Assembly: GCA_902776665.1 (NCBI GenBank)
Contig: CACYQZ010000028.1
Coordinates: 1-39,346, forward strand
Length of the DNA: 39,346 bases
Source: an uncultured Prevotellaceae bacterium
Lineage (GTDB): Bacteria; Bacteroidota; Bacteroidia; Bacteroidales; Bacteroidaceae
Direction of reading: 5' to 3'
Shown: positions 7,662-16,317 of the stretch, one piece after another
How the letters are laid out: each line of letters opens with the position of its first letter
Numbering within the stretch: the stretch's first letter is position 1
Notes under the pieces: generated by a model
The model's input: the letters and a program-made list of their open reading frames with translations, nothing else
Told to the model about the DNA's origin: nothing
Database searches by the model: none
Position numbers and translations under genes: made by a program

Positions 7662-8309
7662 ATGAATAGAAAAATGAAAAAGATATTATTTTTTGCAATG
7701 ATTTTGCTGGCAACCAGTTTGTCAGCAACGGCTCAAACGGCATCGGAAGTACGGAAAAATGCGTCGGAAGCACGAAAAATTCTCGACAAAACGGCTTCGG
7801 TGGTCAGTAGAAAGGGCGGCGCGAGTGCGTCGTTCAAAATTTCGAGTCCCAACATCGGTTCGACCAAAGGCACCATCGCCATCAAAGGCAAGAAATTCCA
7901 TGCCCGCACGCCGCAAGCCATCGTCTGGTTCGACGGAAAAACGCAGTGGAGTTATATGAAATCGACCGAAGAGGTCAATGTCTTCACGCCGACCGAGGCG
8001 CAGCAGATGGCGATGAATCCCTATCAGTTCATCAACCTCTACAAACACGGCTATTCGCTCTCGACGACGGGCAACGACCGCAATTTCTACAACGTTCGCC
8101 TCGTCGCACAGACCAAGGCCCGCAGCGCACAGGAACTCTTCATCAAAATCAACAAGAAGACCTATACGCCGACGCAGGTAAAAATGCGCGAGGGCGCGAC
8201 GTGGACGACCATCGACATCACGGGGTTTCAGGCAAAAGACCAGTCGGATGCCACGTTTGTGTTTAACGCCAAGGACTTTCCAAAGGCAGAAATCATCGAT
8301 TTACGCTAA
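7662..8309 (+). CDS. LolA-like outer-membrane lipoprotein carrier
   Basis: This 215-residue protein starts with a clear signal peptide ending SATAQ (about residue 25), so it is periplasmic. The mature part shows the LolA-like pattern: an initial helix, then alternating strands with IKGKKFHAR, VWFDGKTQWSY and a late DITGFQ segment. LolA carries lipoproteins from the inner to the outer membrane. Bacteroidota carry several distant LolA homologues and this one follows ftsK, as is usual in the group. The alternative start at 7674 (MKKILFF) gives an equally good signal peptide. The next gene begins 9 nt after the stop, so co-transcription is likely. Confidence 0.8.
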   Translation: MNRKMKKILFFAMILLATSLSATAQTASEVRKNASEARKILDKTASVVSRKGGASASFKISSPNIGSTKGTIAIKGKKFHARTPQAIVWFDGKTQWSYMKSTEEVNVFTPTEAQQMAMNPYQFINLYKHGYSLSTTGNDRNFYNVRLVAQTKARSAQELFIKINKKTYTPTQVKMREGATWTTIDITGFQAKDQSDATFVFNAKDFPKAEIIDLR

Positions 8310-8318
8310 CAACCGCCT

Positions 8319-9833
8319 ATGAAACGACTGGAAATCATCCGAGAACTGCGCCGCCACCGCAAACTGGCCGAGAAACGCGCCATCGACTACGAGCGCAACA
8401 AAACCGCCAAATATGTCTTGATGTTTCTCGGCGGTTTCGTCATTGTCTATCTCATTTTCTTCGCCGTCATTTTCTCGCTGGTCGCCAACGAAAGCACCTC
8501 GGAGACGGCCATCGAACTGATGATGGGCATCTCGCCCTACATCCTGCTTGTCGATTTTCTCTTCCGATTTGTCGCACAGCAGACGCCCTCGCAAATCGTG
8601 AAACCCTATGTGCTGCTGCCGATTCCGAAATCGACCTGCATCGACACGTTCGTCGGCACGTCGCTTTTCACGTGGGGCAACGCCATTTGGTTTGCGATGC
8701 TCATTCCCTACGCCATTATGTCGGTGCTGTTCGTCGAAGGATTCTGGCCGACGGTTGGCTTCCTGCTTTGCTTCTACCTGCTGATTCTCGCCAACAGCCA
8801 GTGGTATTCCATCGTGCGCACGCTCATCAACAACAGTCTGGTTTATTGGCTCGTGCCGATTGTCGTCTATGCGATTGTCGCCCTGCCGGTGCTGCTGAAA
8901 GGCGGTAGCGAGAAGGGTTTTGAGAACTTTTTCGACCTTTACGCAGGCATTGGAACGAAAATCAGCGATGGCAGTGCCCTGCCCTACCTCGGTGCGTTGG
9001 TGCTGCTCGTCGTGCTTGTCGCCATCAACCGACGGCTGCAAATGGCGAATGTGATGCGCGAAATCTCGAAAACCGAGCAAACAAAACTGCACAGCGTCAG
9101 CCAGTTCGCCTATTTCGACCGATTCGGCGAGGTCGGACAATATCTGAAACTCGAAATCAAGTCGATTCTTCGCAATAAAAATCCGCGAAAAGGTTTTGTG
9201 ATGGCGACGGCGATTGTACTGATGTTCAGCCTGATTATCGCGCTCACCGACGTCTATGACGGCCAGTTTATGACGAATTTCTGGTGCGTCTATAACTTCG
9301 TGATTTATGGTTCGATGCAACTCACTCGCGTGATGTGCAACGAGGGCAACTACATCGATTGCCTGATGGTTCGACGCGAAAACATTCTGAAACTGCTTCG
9401 TGCGAAATACATTTTCAACACGGCGATTCTCGTGCTGCCCTTCGTGCTGATGCTGCCGACGGTTTTCGCTGGAAAATGGAGCATTCTGATGCTCGTGGCC
9501 TACGCCGTTTTCACGGCTGGATTCCAGTATTTCATCCTCTTCCAGATGGCCGTCTATAACAAACAAACCGTGCCGCTGAACACGAAATTCATCAGCAAAA
9601 GCGGTATGGAAAACAACTATTATCAGGTGGTTGTGCAGATGCTGGCGTTCTTCCTGCCGATTGTGCTCATCAGCGTGCTGCAACTCTTCTTGAGCGACAC
9701 GGTGGCCTACCTCATCATCCTGTTGATTGGCGTTGTCTTCGTGGTTACGCAACCGCTGTGGATGCGCAACATCTACAACCGAATGATGCAACGGAAATAT
9801 GTTCTGATGGAAGGATTCCGCAGTTCGAGATAG
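8319..9833 (+). CDS. DUF5687 family multi-spanning membrane protein (ABC permease-like)
   Basis: A 504-residue membrane protein with roughly a dozen hydrophobic segments grouped in two halves around a polar region (about 245-290: YFDRFGEVGQYLKLEIKSI). This matches the DUF5687 family of Bacteroidota, thought to be permease subunits of ABC exporters. Such permeases are normally next to an ATPase gene. Here the neighbours are a LolA-like carrier and kdsB, and no ABC ATPase is in the window, so the partner must be elsewhere or lost. The stop codon lies at the edge of the tandem repeat at 9832-9880. Confidence 0.75.
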   Translation: MKRLEIIRELRRHRKLAEKRAIDYERNKTAKYVLMFLGGFVIVYLIFFAVIFSLVANESTSETAIELMMGISPYILLVDFLFRFVAQQTPSQIVKPYVLLPIPKSTCIDTFVGTSLFTWGNAIWFAMLIPYAIMSVLFVEGFWPTVGFLLCFYLLILANSQWYSIVRTLINNSLVYWLVPIVVYAIVALPVLLKGGSEKGFENFFDLYAGIGTKISDGSALPYLGALVLLVVLVAINRRLQMANVMREISKTEQTKLHSVSQFAYFDRFGEVGQYLKLEIKSILRNKNPRKGFVMATAIVLMFSLIIALTDVYDGQFMTNFWCVYNFVIYGSMQLTRVMCNEGNYIDCLMVRRENILKLLRAKYIFNTAILVLPFVLMLPTVFAGKWSILMLVAYAVFTAGFQYFILFQMAVYNKQTVPLNTKFISKSGMENNYYQVVVQMLAFFLPIVLISVLQLFLSDTVAYLIILLIGVVFVVTQPLWMRNIYNRMMQRKYVLMEGFRSSR

Positions 9834-9880
9834 TTGAGAGTTTCTTAGTTGACAGTTGAGAGTTGAGAGTTGAGAGTTTA
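9832..9880. repeat. tandem GTTGAGA-type repeat
   Basis: Head-to-tail copies of a 7-nt unit (GTTGAGA with variant GTTGACA) fill the gap between the DUF5687 gene and kdsB. The same unit occurs at 33641-33683 beside the RluA gene. Dispersed repeats of this type are frequent between genes in Bacteroidales genomes. Confidence 0.8.
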
Positions 9881-9892
9881 AAAAAAATATAA

Positions 9893-10678
9893 ATGGAAAA
9901 TCAAGTTTCTCCTCCCCAATCTGGGGGAGGTCGGGAGGGGGCTCACTTTACCGCCATCATCCCCGCCCGCTACGCTTCGACGCGCTTCCCTGGCAAACCG
10001 CTGGCTTTGCTCGGTGAAAAAACCGTGATTCAGCACGTTTATGAGCAAGTTTCAACCGTGATCGACGAGGTTTTCGTCGCCACCGACGACGACCGTATTT
10101 TCCGCGAGGTGGAACGCTTCGGCGGTCGTGCCGTGATGACTTCCGCGAACCACCGCAGCGGCACCGACCGCATCGAGGAGGCCGTCGAGAAAATCGCTTC
10201 GCAGGCCGACATTGTCATCAACGTGCAGGGCGACGAACCCTTCATCCAACCCTCGCAAATCGAGACGCTTTGCCGCCAGTTCGACGACCCGACGACGCAA
10301 ATCGCCACTCTCGGCAAGCCTTTTTCAGAGATGGCAGCCGTTGAAAACGAAAATTCACCGAAAATCGTGCTCGACAACAACGGATTTGCGCTCTATTTCT
10401 CGCGCAGCGTCATTCCCTTCGTGCGCGGTGTCGAACGAGGCGAATGGCTCGAAAAATACCCCTTTTTGAAGCACATCGGCCTCTACGCCTATCGCCGCGA
10501 GGTGCTGCGCGAAATCACGCAGTTGCCGCCGTCGTCGCTCGAACAAGCCGAAAGCCTCGAACAACTCCGTTGGCTGCAAAACGGCTACCGCATCCGCGTC
10601 GGCCTCACCGACGTCGAAACCATCGGCATCGACACGCCCGACGACCTCAAAAAAGCAGAGGAATTTCTTAAACTTTAA
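9893..10678 (+). CDS. kdsB: 3-deoxy-manno-octulosonate cytidylyltransferase (CMP-KDO synthetase)
   Basis: KdsB activates KDO with CTP for lipid A-core assembly. Family motifs are clear: PARYASTRFPGKPL (about 24-37), NVQGDEPF (110-117), HIGLYAYRR and a C-terminal TPDDL. The product has 261 residues, about 12-15 more than usual. The excess is at the N-terminus, where MENQVSPPQSGGGREGAH precedes the normal TAIIPARY. These residues are encoded by a GC-rich palindromic repeat (9908-9940) that has replaced the native start; the next in-frame start is too far in to be usable. The stop overlaps the convergent trmO stop by 11 nt. Confidence 0.93.
   Translation: MENQVSPPQSGGGREGAHFTAIIPARYASTRFPGKPLALLGEKTVIQHVYEQVSTVIDEVFVATDDDRIFREVERFGGRAVMTSANHRSGTDRIEEAVEKIASQADIVINVQGDEPFIQPSQIETLCRQFDDPTTQIATLGKPFSEMAAVENENSPKIVLDNNGFALYFSRSVIPFVRGVERGEWLEKYPFLKHIGLYAYRREVLREITQLPPSSLEQAESLEQLRWLQNGYRIRVGLTDVETIGIDTPDDLKKAEEFLKL
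9908..9940. repeat. GC-rich hairpin repeat inside the 5' end of kdsB
   Basis: CCTCCCC (9911-9917) and GGGGAGG (9924-9930) form a 7-bp stem with a short loop, followed by TCGGGAGGGG. This resembles the CCTCCCC/GGGGAGG repeat scattered through Bacteroidales genomes. Here it is translated as part of KdsB. Confidence 0.7.
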
Positions 10679-11342
10679 TTTCGACGATGGTCAAAACACC
10701 ATCGGCGACGCGAAAACGAACATCGCGACCTGCAAAGGGCATTCCATAGACCTTTTGCGGGTCGTTTTGGTAATGCGGACGAGGGTCGAGCGACAAAGTC
10801 TGGCGAAGCATCTCGATTTCGGCCTTTTCAAAATGTTTTTCAACGAAATCGGGCACGACGACTGCGAGTTTCGGCCACGACCGCCTATCGACAAAGCCGC
10901 TACGGGCGTCGGGATGGCTGTCGGCATAAGCGATGTAGGGCTTGATGTCGAAAATCGGCGTTCCATCCATCAAGTCGGCACCGAGAACGTGAATCACAGG
11001 ACCTCGAGCGTCGGTCATTTCGATGCTTTCCAAGCGCACCGCCGACAAGCCCAACGGATTGGGACGGAAGGGCGAGCGCGTCGCAAAAACGCCGATTTTC
11101 TCGTTGCCGCCAAGCACGGGCGGTCGCACCACAGGACTCGCTGCCGCGTGGCGATTGGCCGAAAATTCCCAAATCAGCCAAAGGTAGTCGAATTCGTCCA
11201 AACCCCTGACGAAATCGGCGTTTCGGAAGTTCAGTTCAAAGACAATTTCGCCCCGCAAATCGGCCACGAGACCGCTCTGCTTCGGAATGCCGAACTTCGT
11301 GGGAAACGGCGAATGGAAATGGGCTATCGGCGTGAGTTTCAT
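10668..11342 (-). CDS. trmO: tRNA t6A37 N6-methyltransferase, TrmO/TsaA family
   Basis: TrmO methylates N6-threonylcarbamoyl-adenosine 37 of tRNAs using S-adenosylmethionine. The 224-residue product has the family signatures: an N-terminal PIAHFHSPFPTKFGIPKQ, GVFATRSPFRPNPLGLS (around residue 90) and DLMDGTPIFDIKPYIAYADS. A C-terminal extension with YHQ/YQND-type sequence follows, as in the longer form of the family. The start ATG 11342 lies 4 nt after the stop of the PAP2 gene; an upstream ATG (11489) would read through that gene and is rejected. It is the last gene of the crp-like, PAP2, trmO operon. Confidence 0.9.
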   Translation of the reverse strand: MKLTPIAHFHSPFPTKFGIPKQSGLVADLRGEIVFELNFRNADFVRGLDEFDYLWLIWEFSANRHAAASPVVRPPVLGGNEKIGVFATRSPFRPNPLGLSAVRLESIEMTDARGPVIHVLGADLMDGTPIFDIKPYIAYADSHPDARSGFVDRRSWPKLAVVVPDFVEKHFEKAEIEMLRQTLSLDPRPHYQNDPQKVYGMPFAGRDVRFRVADGVLTIVEIKV

Positions 11343-11346
11343 CGAC

Positions 11347-12027
11347 TTAAAAATAAGGAATGACCGAATAGACAAGGAAAACCAACAGCGTGAGCGTTCC
11401 GACGGCGATGGGCACGTAGAAATGGCGAATTTCGCTGGGAATTTCGCATTTCGTGATACGCAGGAAGACGAAATAAACCGCCGTCGCACAGATGAAAGCG
11501 AGCAACATCCCTGCCAACAAGTCGCCAGGATAATGCACGCCGAGGTAGAGCCGCGAATAGCATTGCAGCGTGGCCCAAAACGCCAGAAACAGCGTCAGCC
11601 AACGGTTTCTGAGCAACCAAAACATCAGGAACGTAAGCCCCCACGTGTTGCTCGAATGGGCCGACGGGAAACCGTAACTGCCACCGCGATAGTCATTGAC
11701 GACATACACCAGCGCACTGACGGGATTGTCGAGGTTGCTCGGGCGCAGTCGTGCCACCGCTGGTCGCAGAATCTGCGAGTTGAAGGCATCGGTCAGCGCG
11801 AAAACAAGCCCGACCGCCACGAGCATCGCCAGCACCATTTTCCAATGGAAATTGCGGAAAAGCACGTAAATCAGGGCGGCGTAGAGCGGAATCCACTCGA
11901 ATTTTCCGCTGACGCACCACATAAACGTGTCCATCACGTCGGCGCGAAGTCCGTTCACGGCGAGCAAGGCCGTCGTGTCGTAGTCGTTCAGCCAAGTCAC
12001 CACGTCAGTTGCCAAGACCGTGTTCAT
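11347..12027 (-). CDS. PAP2-family membrane phosphatase
   Basis: A 226-residue membrane protein with about six hydrophobic segments and the three PAP2 phosphatase motifs: R88-x6-RP (arginine replacing the usual lysine) in RPAVARLRP, PSAHSS (121-126) and SRLYLGVHYPGD (158-169), carrying the catalytic histidines. Substrates in this family include undecaprenyl pyrophosphate, phosphatidic acid and lipid A phosphates; the sequence does not tell which. Its start overlaps the stop of the Crp-like gene by 4 nt (ATGA), and trmO follows at 4 nt, so translation is probably coupled. Confidence 0.9.
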   Translation of the reverse strand: MNTVLATDVVTWLNDYDTTALLAVNGLRADVMDTFMWCVSGKFEWIPLYAALIYVLFRNFHWKMVLAMLVAVGLVFALTDAFNSQILRPAVARLRPSNLDNPVSALVYVVNDYRGGSYGFPSAHSSNTWGLTFLMFWLLRNRWLTLFLAFWATLQCYSRLYLGVHYPGDLLAGMLLAFICATAVYFVFLRITKCEIPSEIRHFYVPIAVGTLTLLVFLVYSVIPYF

Positions 12028-12632
12028 GTCGTTTCGCTGTGATAGGCCGCACTGCGCACTCGGCTGAGCGTTTCAGGCGTCATTTGCAGGTAGTTGGCGA
12101 TATAGACGAGCGGTGCGCGAAGGATGACCTGCGGATAGAGTTTGCACATCTTCATGTAGCGATCTTGCGCGGTCTCGAAGCGCATCAAATCAGCGTGTTT
12201 CTGCGAGATAATCAGCGATTCCTCAAGGATTTTTCGATACATCATCTGGATGTTCACGCTGTGGAGGGCAACCACTTCGAGTTTGTCCTTCGGCATGGCA
12301 TAGACGAAGGTTTGTTCGAGCGATTCGACCTGCAAATGCGTGGGTTCCTCGCGGAAAAGGCTCTCGATGCACATGAAAATCGTGTGGTCGTCGCCAAGGT
12401 GCTCGGTCACTTCCTTGCCGTTTTTGTAGTAGAACTGGCGAATCAGCCCCTTGTCAATGAAGTAAATGCTGCGGCAAACCTCGCCCTCGCGCAGAATCAT
12501 CTCGCCCTTGTTGTACTTGAGCGGAACGAGGATTTCCTCGAGCATGTCGAGTTCCTCGTGCGTCATCGTCGAGTAACGCCGAGCTAGTTCGCGGGCAATG
12601 TCACGCGGTGTTTTCACAAAACCTCTTTTCAT
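12024..12632 (-). CDS. Crp/Fnr-family transcriptional regulator
   Basis: The 202-residue protein has a cyclic-nucleotide-binding beta-barrel in its first half (KGEMILREGEVCRSIYFIDKGLIR) and a C-terminal helix-turn-helix (LQMTPETLSRVRS, about 183-195). The usual cAMP-contact pattern with RxS is not evident, so the ligand is unknown. It heads an operon with PAP2 phosphatase and trmO. No clear TAnnTTTG box is seen between it and lepA; that gap holds a tandem repeat, so it may be read from lepA or from a divergent type of promoter. Confidence 0.85.
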   Translation of the reverse strand: MKRGFVKTPRDIARELARRYSTMTHEELDMLEEILVPLKYNKGEMILREGEVCRSIYFIDKGLIRQFYYKNGKEVTEHLGDDHTIFMCIESLFREEPTHLQVESLEQTFVYAMPKDKLEVVALHSVNIQMMYRKILEESLIISQKHADLMRFETAQDRYMKMCKLYPQVILRAPLVYIANYLQMTPETLSRVRSAAYHSETT

Positions 12633-12680
12633 CGTTTCTTTCTTCGTTTTTTAGGTTCGTAGTTTTATATTTTAATTGTA

Positions 12681-12726
12681 ATCACTTCACACTCCACACT
12701 CATCACTTCACACTCCTCACTTCACG
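12681..12726. repeat. tandem CACTTCACACTC-type repeat between lepA and the Crp-like gene
   Basis: Imperfect repeats of CACTTCACACTC and TCACACTCC occupy the 96-nt gap after the lepA stop. No terminator hairpin is visible in this gap. It resembles the low-complexity intergenic repeats at 9832 and 33641 but has a different unit. Confidence 0.7.
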
Positions 12727-12728
12727 CA

Positions 12729-14498
12729 TCAATCAAGCTTCAACACCGCGAGGAACGCTTTCTGCGGCACTTCCACGTTGCCGATTTGCTTCATTCGCTT
12801 CTTTCCTCGCTTCTGTTTTTCGAGCAGTTTGCGCTTTCGCGTCACGTCGCCGCCGTAGCACTTCGCCGTCACATCCTTTCGCACCTGTTTGATGGTTTCG
12901 CGAGCGACGATTTTCGCGCCAATGGCAGCCTGAATCGCGATGTCGAACTGCTGTCGGGGAATGAGTTCCTTGAGTTTTTCGCACATTCTTCGACCCAGCA
13001 CGACGGCATTGTCCTGATGGGTCAGCGTCGAGAGTGCATCGACGGGCTCGCCATTGAGCAGAATGTCGAGTTTGGCAAGTTTCGACGGTCGGAACGAATC
13101 GATATGGTAGTCGAACGAGGCGTACCCCTTCGAAATCGACTTCAGTTTGTCGTAGAAATCAATCACGATTTCGCCCAAAGGCAGGTAGAAATGCAGTTCG
13201 ACGCGATTTCCGCTGACAAATTCCTGTTTGATGAGTTCGCCGCGCTTGTCGAGGCAAAGTTTCATAATCGGCCCGATGAAATCGGCGGTTGTGATGATGC
13301 TGGCGCGGATGTACGGCTCCTCGATGTGGTCAATCATCACCTGCTCGGGCAGTCCCGACGGGTTGTGAACCTCTTTCGATTCGCCCTGTTTCGTATAAAC
13401 CATGTACGACACGTTGGGCACGGTCGTGATGACATCCATGTTGAACTCGCGGTCGAGGCGTTCCTGCACGATTTCCATGTGCAGAAGTCCCAAGAAACCG
13501 CAGCGGAAGCCGAATCCCAACGCCACCGACGACTCGGGCTGGAACGTCAGCGAAGCGTCGTTCAACTGCAATTTTTCGAGCGACGCACGCAGGTTTTCGT
13601 AGTCGGTCGGGTCAATCGGATAAACGCCGGCGAACACCATCGGCTTCACTTCCTGAAAGCCCTCGATGGCCTTTGCACAGGGCTTGCTGACGTGCGTAAT
13701 CGTGTCGCCGACCTGCACCTCTTTCGCGTCCTTGATACCGCTGATGATATAGCCCACTTCGCCCGTGCGCAGTTCTTGTCGCGGCTTCATTTCCATCTTC
13801 AAAACGCCCACTTCGTCGGCATCGTATTCCATCCCCGTGTTGAAAAATTTCACCTTGTCGCCCTTGCGAATCACGCCGTTTTCAATCTTGAAATAGGCGA
13901 TGATGCCGCGGAACGAATTAAACACCGAGTCGAAAATCAACGCCTGCAACGGCGCTTCGGGGTCGCCCGTTGGTGGCGGAACGCGCTCGACGACGGCCCG
14001 AAGGATTTCTTCGACACCCTCACCTGTTTTTCCGCTTGCCCGAAGAATTTCTTCGCGCTTGCAGCCCAGCAGTTCCACGATTTCGTCCTCTACTTCATCG
14101 GGCATTGCGCTCGGCATGTCGATTTTGTTGATGACGGGGATGATTTCGAGGTCGTGCTCAATCGCCATGTAGAGGTTCGAAATCGTCTGCGCCTGCACGC
14201 CCTGCGTGGCATCGACCACGAGCAGCGCACCCTCGCAGGCCGCAATCGACCGCGACACCTCGTAACTGAAATCGACGTGTCCCGGGGTGTCAATCAAATT
14301 GAGGATGTAGTTTTCGTATTCCATTTGAATCGCGTGGCTCTTGATCGTGATGCCTCGCTCCTTCTCCAAATCCATGTCGTCGAGCATCTGCCCTTCGGTG
14401 ATTTGAATCGTTTTCGTGTGCTCCAACAATCGGTCGGCCAGCGTCGATTTGCCGTGGTCGATATGGGCTATGATGCAAAAATTTCTGATATGATTCAT
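12729..14498 (-). CDS. lepA: elongation factor 4 (LepA)
   Basis: LepA is a translational GTPase that binds ribosomes. The 589-residue product begins [19 protein letters not shown] (G1/P-loop AHIDHGKS). It has [10 protein letters not shown] (G2), DTPGHVDF (G3) and NKIDMP (G4), then EF-G-like domains and the LepA-specific C-terminus with a lysine/arginine-rich segment ([17 protein letters not shown]). ATG 14498 is chosen because it fits the family start; an ATG at 14531 adds 11 unlikely residues and lies at the promoter box 14521-14528. Confidence 0.97.
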   Translation of the reverse strand: MNHIRNFCIIAHIDHGKSTLADRLLEHTKTIQITEGQMLDDMDLEKERGITIKSHAIQMEYENYILNLIDTPGHVDFSYEVSRSIAACEGALLVVDATQGVQAQTISNLYMAIEHDLEIIPVINKIDMPSAMPDEVEDEIVELLGCKREEILRASGKTGEGVEEILRAVVERVPPPTGDPEAPLQALIFDSVFNSFRGIIAYFKIENGVIRKGDKVKFFNTGMEYDADEVGVLKMEMKPRQELRTGEVGYIISGIKDAKEVQVGDTITHVSKPCAKAIEGFQEVKPMVFAGVYPIDPTDYENLRASLEKLQLNDASLTFQPESSVALGFGFRCGFLGLLHMEIVQERLDREFNMDVITTVPNVSYMVYTKQGESKEVHNPSGLPEQVMIDHIEEPYIRASIITTADFIGPIMKLCLDKRGELIKQEFVSGNRVELHFYLPLGEIVIDFYDKLKSISKGYASFDYHIDSFRPSKLAKLDILLNGEPVDALSTLTHQDNAVVLGRRMCEKLKELIPRQQFDIAIQAAIGAKIVARETIKQVRKDVTAKCYGGDVTRKRKLLEKQKRGKKRMKQIGNVEVPQKAFLAVLKLD

Positions 14499-14520
14499 AC
14501 TGATTTCTTCGTTTGAACTG

Positions 14521-14528
14521 CAAAAATA
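14521..14528 (-). promoter_or_regulatory. -7 element of lepA
   Basis: TATTTTTG followed by CAG, 22 nt before ATG 14498. The -33 element is not obvious. Confidence 0.55.
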
Positions 14529-14599
14529 CAAAAAAAAGCGGAAAAACCGCTTCTTTTTCGTAACTTTTTCCTAAAAATCTTAAAAAATCAATTCGACAA

Positions 14600-14632
14600 T
14601 TTGCGAATTTTGTTTTTTAATTAATATCTTTG
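14600..14632 (+). promoter_or_regulatory. promoter of the HigA-like gene
   Basis: TTTG (14600-14603) and TATCTTTG (14625-14632) are spaced 21 nt apart; the start codon follows at 14680. Antitoxins of this family often repress their own promoter, but no clear operator palindrome is seen. Confidence 0.6.
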
Positions 14633-14679
14633 CAACCGAAATACGAATCCATATAATAATCAACAAGACCGCCAACAAC

Positions 14680-14979
14680 ATGACATCGTCATTGCTGATA
14701 CATCCCGGGGAAATGATCAAAGACGAAATCATTGCCCGCGAAATGACTCAAAAGGAACTCGCCAAACAAATGGGCGTTTCATACACCGTTTTCAACGAGA
14801 TTCTCAACGGAAAGCGCCCTGTCACAACGGAGTATGCCCTGCTGTTGGAAGCCGCCCTCGGCACGAAAGCAGAAATGTGGATTGGACTTCAAGCCGATTA
14901 CAATTTGCAGGCCATCAAACAAGACAAACCCTTCATGAAGCGTCTTGAAAAAATTCGGAAGATTGCGGCAGTGTTTTGA
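14680..14979 (+). CDS. HigA-family antitoxin-like DNA-binding protein (no toxin beside it)
   Basis: The 99-residue protein has the HigA/VapI layout. It begins with LLIHPGEMIKDEI, followed by a Cro/C1-type helix-turn-helix (TQKELAKQMGVSYTVFNEILNGKRPVT) and the TKAEMWIGLQADYNLQ segment that is diagnostic of HigA. In complete systems a HigB RNase gene lies immediately upstream. Here the upstream neighbour is the divergent lepA, and downstream is the convergent nuclease gene, so no HigB is present. It may be an orphan antitoxin or an independent regulator. It opens the AT-rich accessory islet. Confidence 0.9.
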   Translation: MTSSLLIHPGEMIKDEIIAREMTQKELAKQMGVSYTVFNEILNGKRPVTTEYALLLEAALGTKAEMWIGLQADYNLQAIKQDKPFMKRLEKIRKIAAVF

Positions 14980-15012
14980 ATTGTTTCTTTCTGCTTAGTC
15001 TTGATTAAAGGT

Positions 15013-16011
15013 TTAAACACTATCATATAATTTGTTTTCCACAAAAGAGTACCAACGGAACCAAATTGGCAAGTTGTATTTTTCCCTTAACAAATGCATA
15101 TATGCCTTATCCTTTTCGTCTGGGGGCTCTGGTCCCACGATAAAAAGTTTTCTAGCCAAATTTACATTGGGATAATGGGCATATTCCAAGATTTGCCCCA
15201 ATGCCTCACGAATACTTCTTTTAGCAGACATGGTTTTTACCTCGAAAAAATGCCATTCCTTTTCTTTTTTTGAAAAGCCCTTAATATCTACCCTTTGTGT
15301 TAATGTATAATCTGTTCCAGATTCTATTTGCAATTCAGAATACTGCTCTTTTAAGAGATTGACTACTGCATTCTGTATTTTTTTGTGTAGAGGATCTATT
15401 AAAATCTTTCCTGCTTCAACAATACGCTCAAATATACTTGTGTCAAGCACCTTAATATTACCATCTTCGTCTTTCTCAAATTCAAACTCGCCTTTCTTGT
15501 CCATAAGGTTATACCTATGCCAAACACTTTCATATTTTAAAATAGGCTGGTTAGAATAGTTTATTTTTGCATCTTCGAATCTGAATTTAACATTAAACAT
15601 AAAAGCTGGCGTAAAATCCTTGATGGTTCCTTCCACAAAAAGAACATCTTTTCGCATCTCCTCTATCCATCCTTTCTTTTGATAAATATTAAAGATGTCT
15701 TGACTTTCCTTAGATGATACTCCTATTGCATTTTTCAAATAACCAAGATATACTTTTTGTTTGTTGGGGCTGATAGTGAAAAGATGGATGTCGTAAACCT
15801 TTCCTTCATGTTTGTTTCCTTTTATTCGCATTGGCTCTAAAAAACCATAATGATAGCCATCTGGCATGATTTTTGAATCATCCAACAACCACTCTTCATG
15901 ACCAAATCCCATCATGTTTTCATAGGAGTCATTAGCTTTTGATTTCCCTGAACTTCCAGATGGACGTCTCCATCCCATAGTATTCCAACATAATCGAGCA
16001 ATTTTTTCCAT
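15013..16011 (-). CDS. solitary PD-(D/E)XK nuclease-domain protein
   Basis: This is a 332-residue protein of two parts. Residues 1-190 contain a pattern seen in some defence-associated and restriction-like proteins: WRRPSGSSGKS, YENMMGFGHEEWL and DGYHYGF. Residues 205-310 form a PD-(D/E)XK nuclease core: D242 in RVDIKGF, E257-V-K259 in HFFEVKT, and REALGQILEYA (269-278). A role in cutting foreign or damaged DNA fits, but target and partner genes are unknown; no methyltransferase, helicase or McrB-like gene is nearby. Base use is clearly more AT-rich than neighbouring core genes, a sign of transfer. It has its own consensus promoter. Confidence 0.7.
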   Translation of the reverse strand: MEKIARLCWNTMGWRRPSGSSGKSKANDSYENMMGFGHEEWLLDDSKIMPDGYHYGFLEPMRIKGNKHEGKVYDIHLFTISPNKQKVYLGYLKNAIGVSSKESQDIFNIYQKKGWIEEMRKDVLFVEGTIKDFTPAFMFNVKFRFEDAKINYSNQPILKYESVWHRYNLMDKKGEFEFEKDEDGNIKVLDTSIFERIVEAGKILIDPLHKKIQNAVVNLLKEQYSELQIESGTDYTLTQRVDIKGFSKKEKEWHFFEVKTMSAKRSIREALGQILEYAHYPNVNLARKLFIVGPEPPDEKDKAYMHLLREKYNLPIWFRWYSFVENKLYDSV

Positions 16012-16045
16012 ATCTTAACTTGATATTTTTGGATGTTTCGTGTTG

Positions 16046-16076
16046 CAAAGATAAGAAAAACAATTGGAGTTACAAA
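16046..16076 (-). promoter_or_regulatory. promoter of the nuclease gene
   Basis: TTTG (16076-16073) and TATCTTTG (16053-16046) are spaced 19 nt apart, an ideal Bacteroidota promoter, 34 nt before ATG 16011. The 306-nt gap 16012-16317 holds only this promoter and the divergent one at 16271; no further gene is seen in it. Confidence 0.7.
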
Positions 16077-16270
16077 AAAATATTGAAAAAATACCTTTAA
16101 ATAAATTTCTGAATTGACAATAAAAATCAGCGAAAGAGCACTTCCGACCCGATAGCACCCCCCTTTTTATATCTCAAACTGATGTTCCCCGCACACATAT
16201 GATACGAACAAATATTGGCGGCAAAGAAATAGAATTTTTAAAAAAAAGAAAATTACTGAAAATAAAATTG

Positions 16271-16278
16271 TATCTTTG
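16271..16278 (+). promoter_or_regulatory. -7 element of the two-gene unit at 16318
   Basis: TATCTTTG followed by CC, 39 nt before ATG 16318. The -33 element is weak. Confidence 0.5.
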
Positions 16279-16317
16279 CCATCAAAAAGGACGAAGTTAA
16301 CATAAAATATATTAGGT

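Noticed and set aside
9832-9880. Tandem repeat considered as a CRISPR array
   Set aside because: The unit is only 7 nt and there are no spacers or cas genes; no CRISPR array is seen anywhere in the window.
12786-14516. 576-codon frame antisense to lepA
   Set aside because: Histidine/arginine-rich antisense shadow of a conserved gene; similar shadows lie opposite ftsK, the DUF5687 gene, aspS and the lipid kinase.
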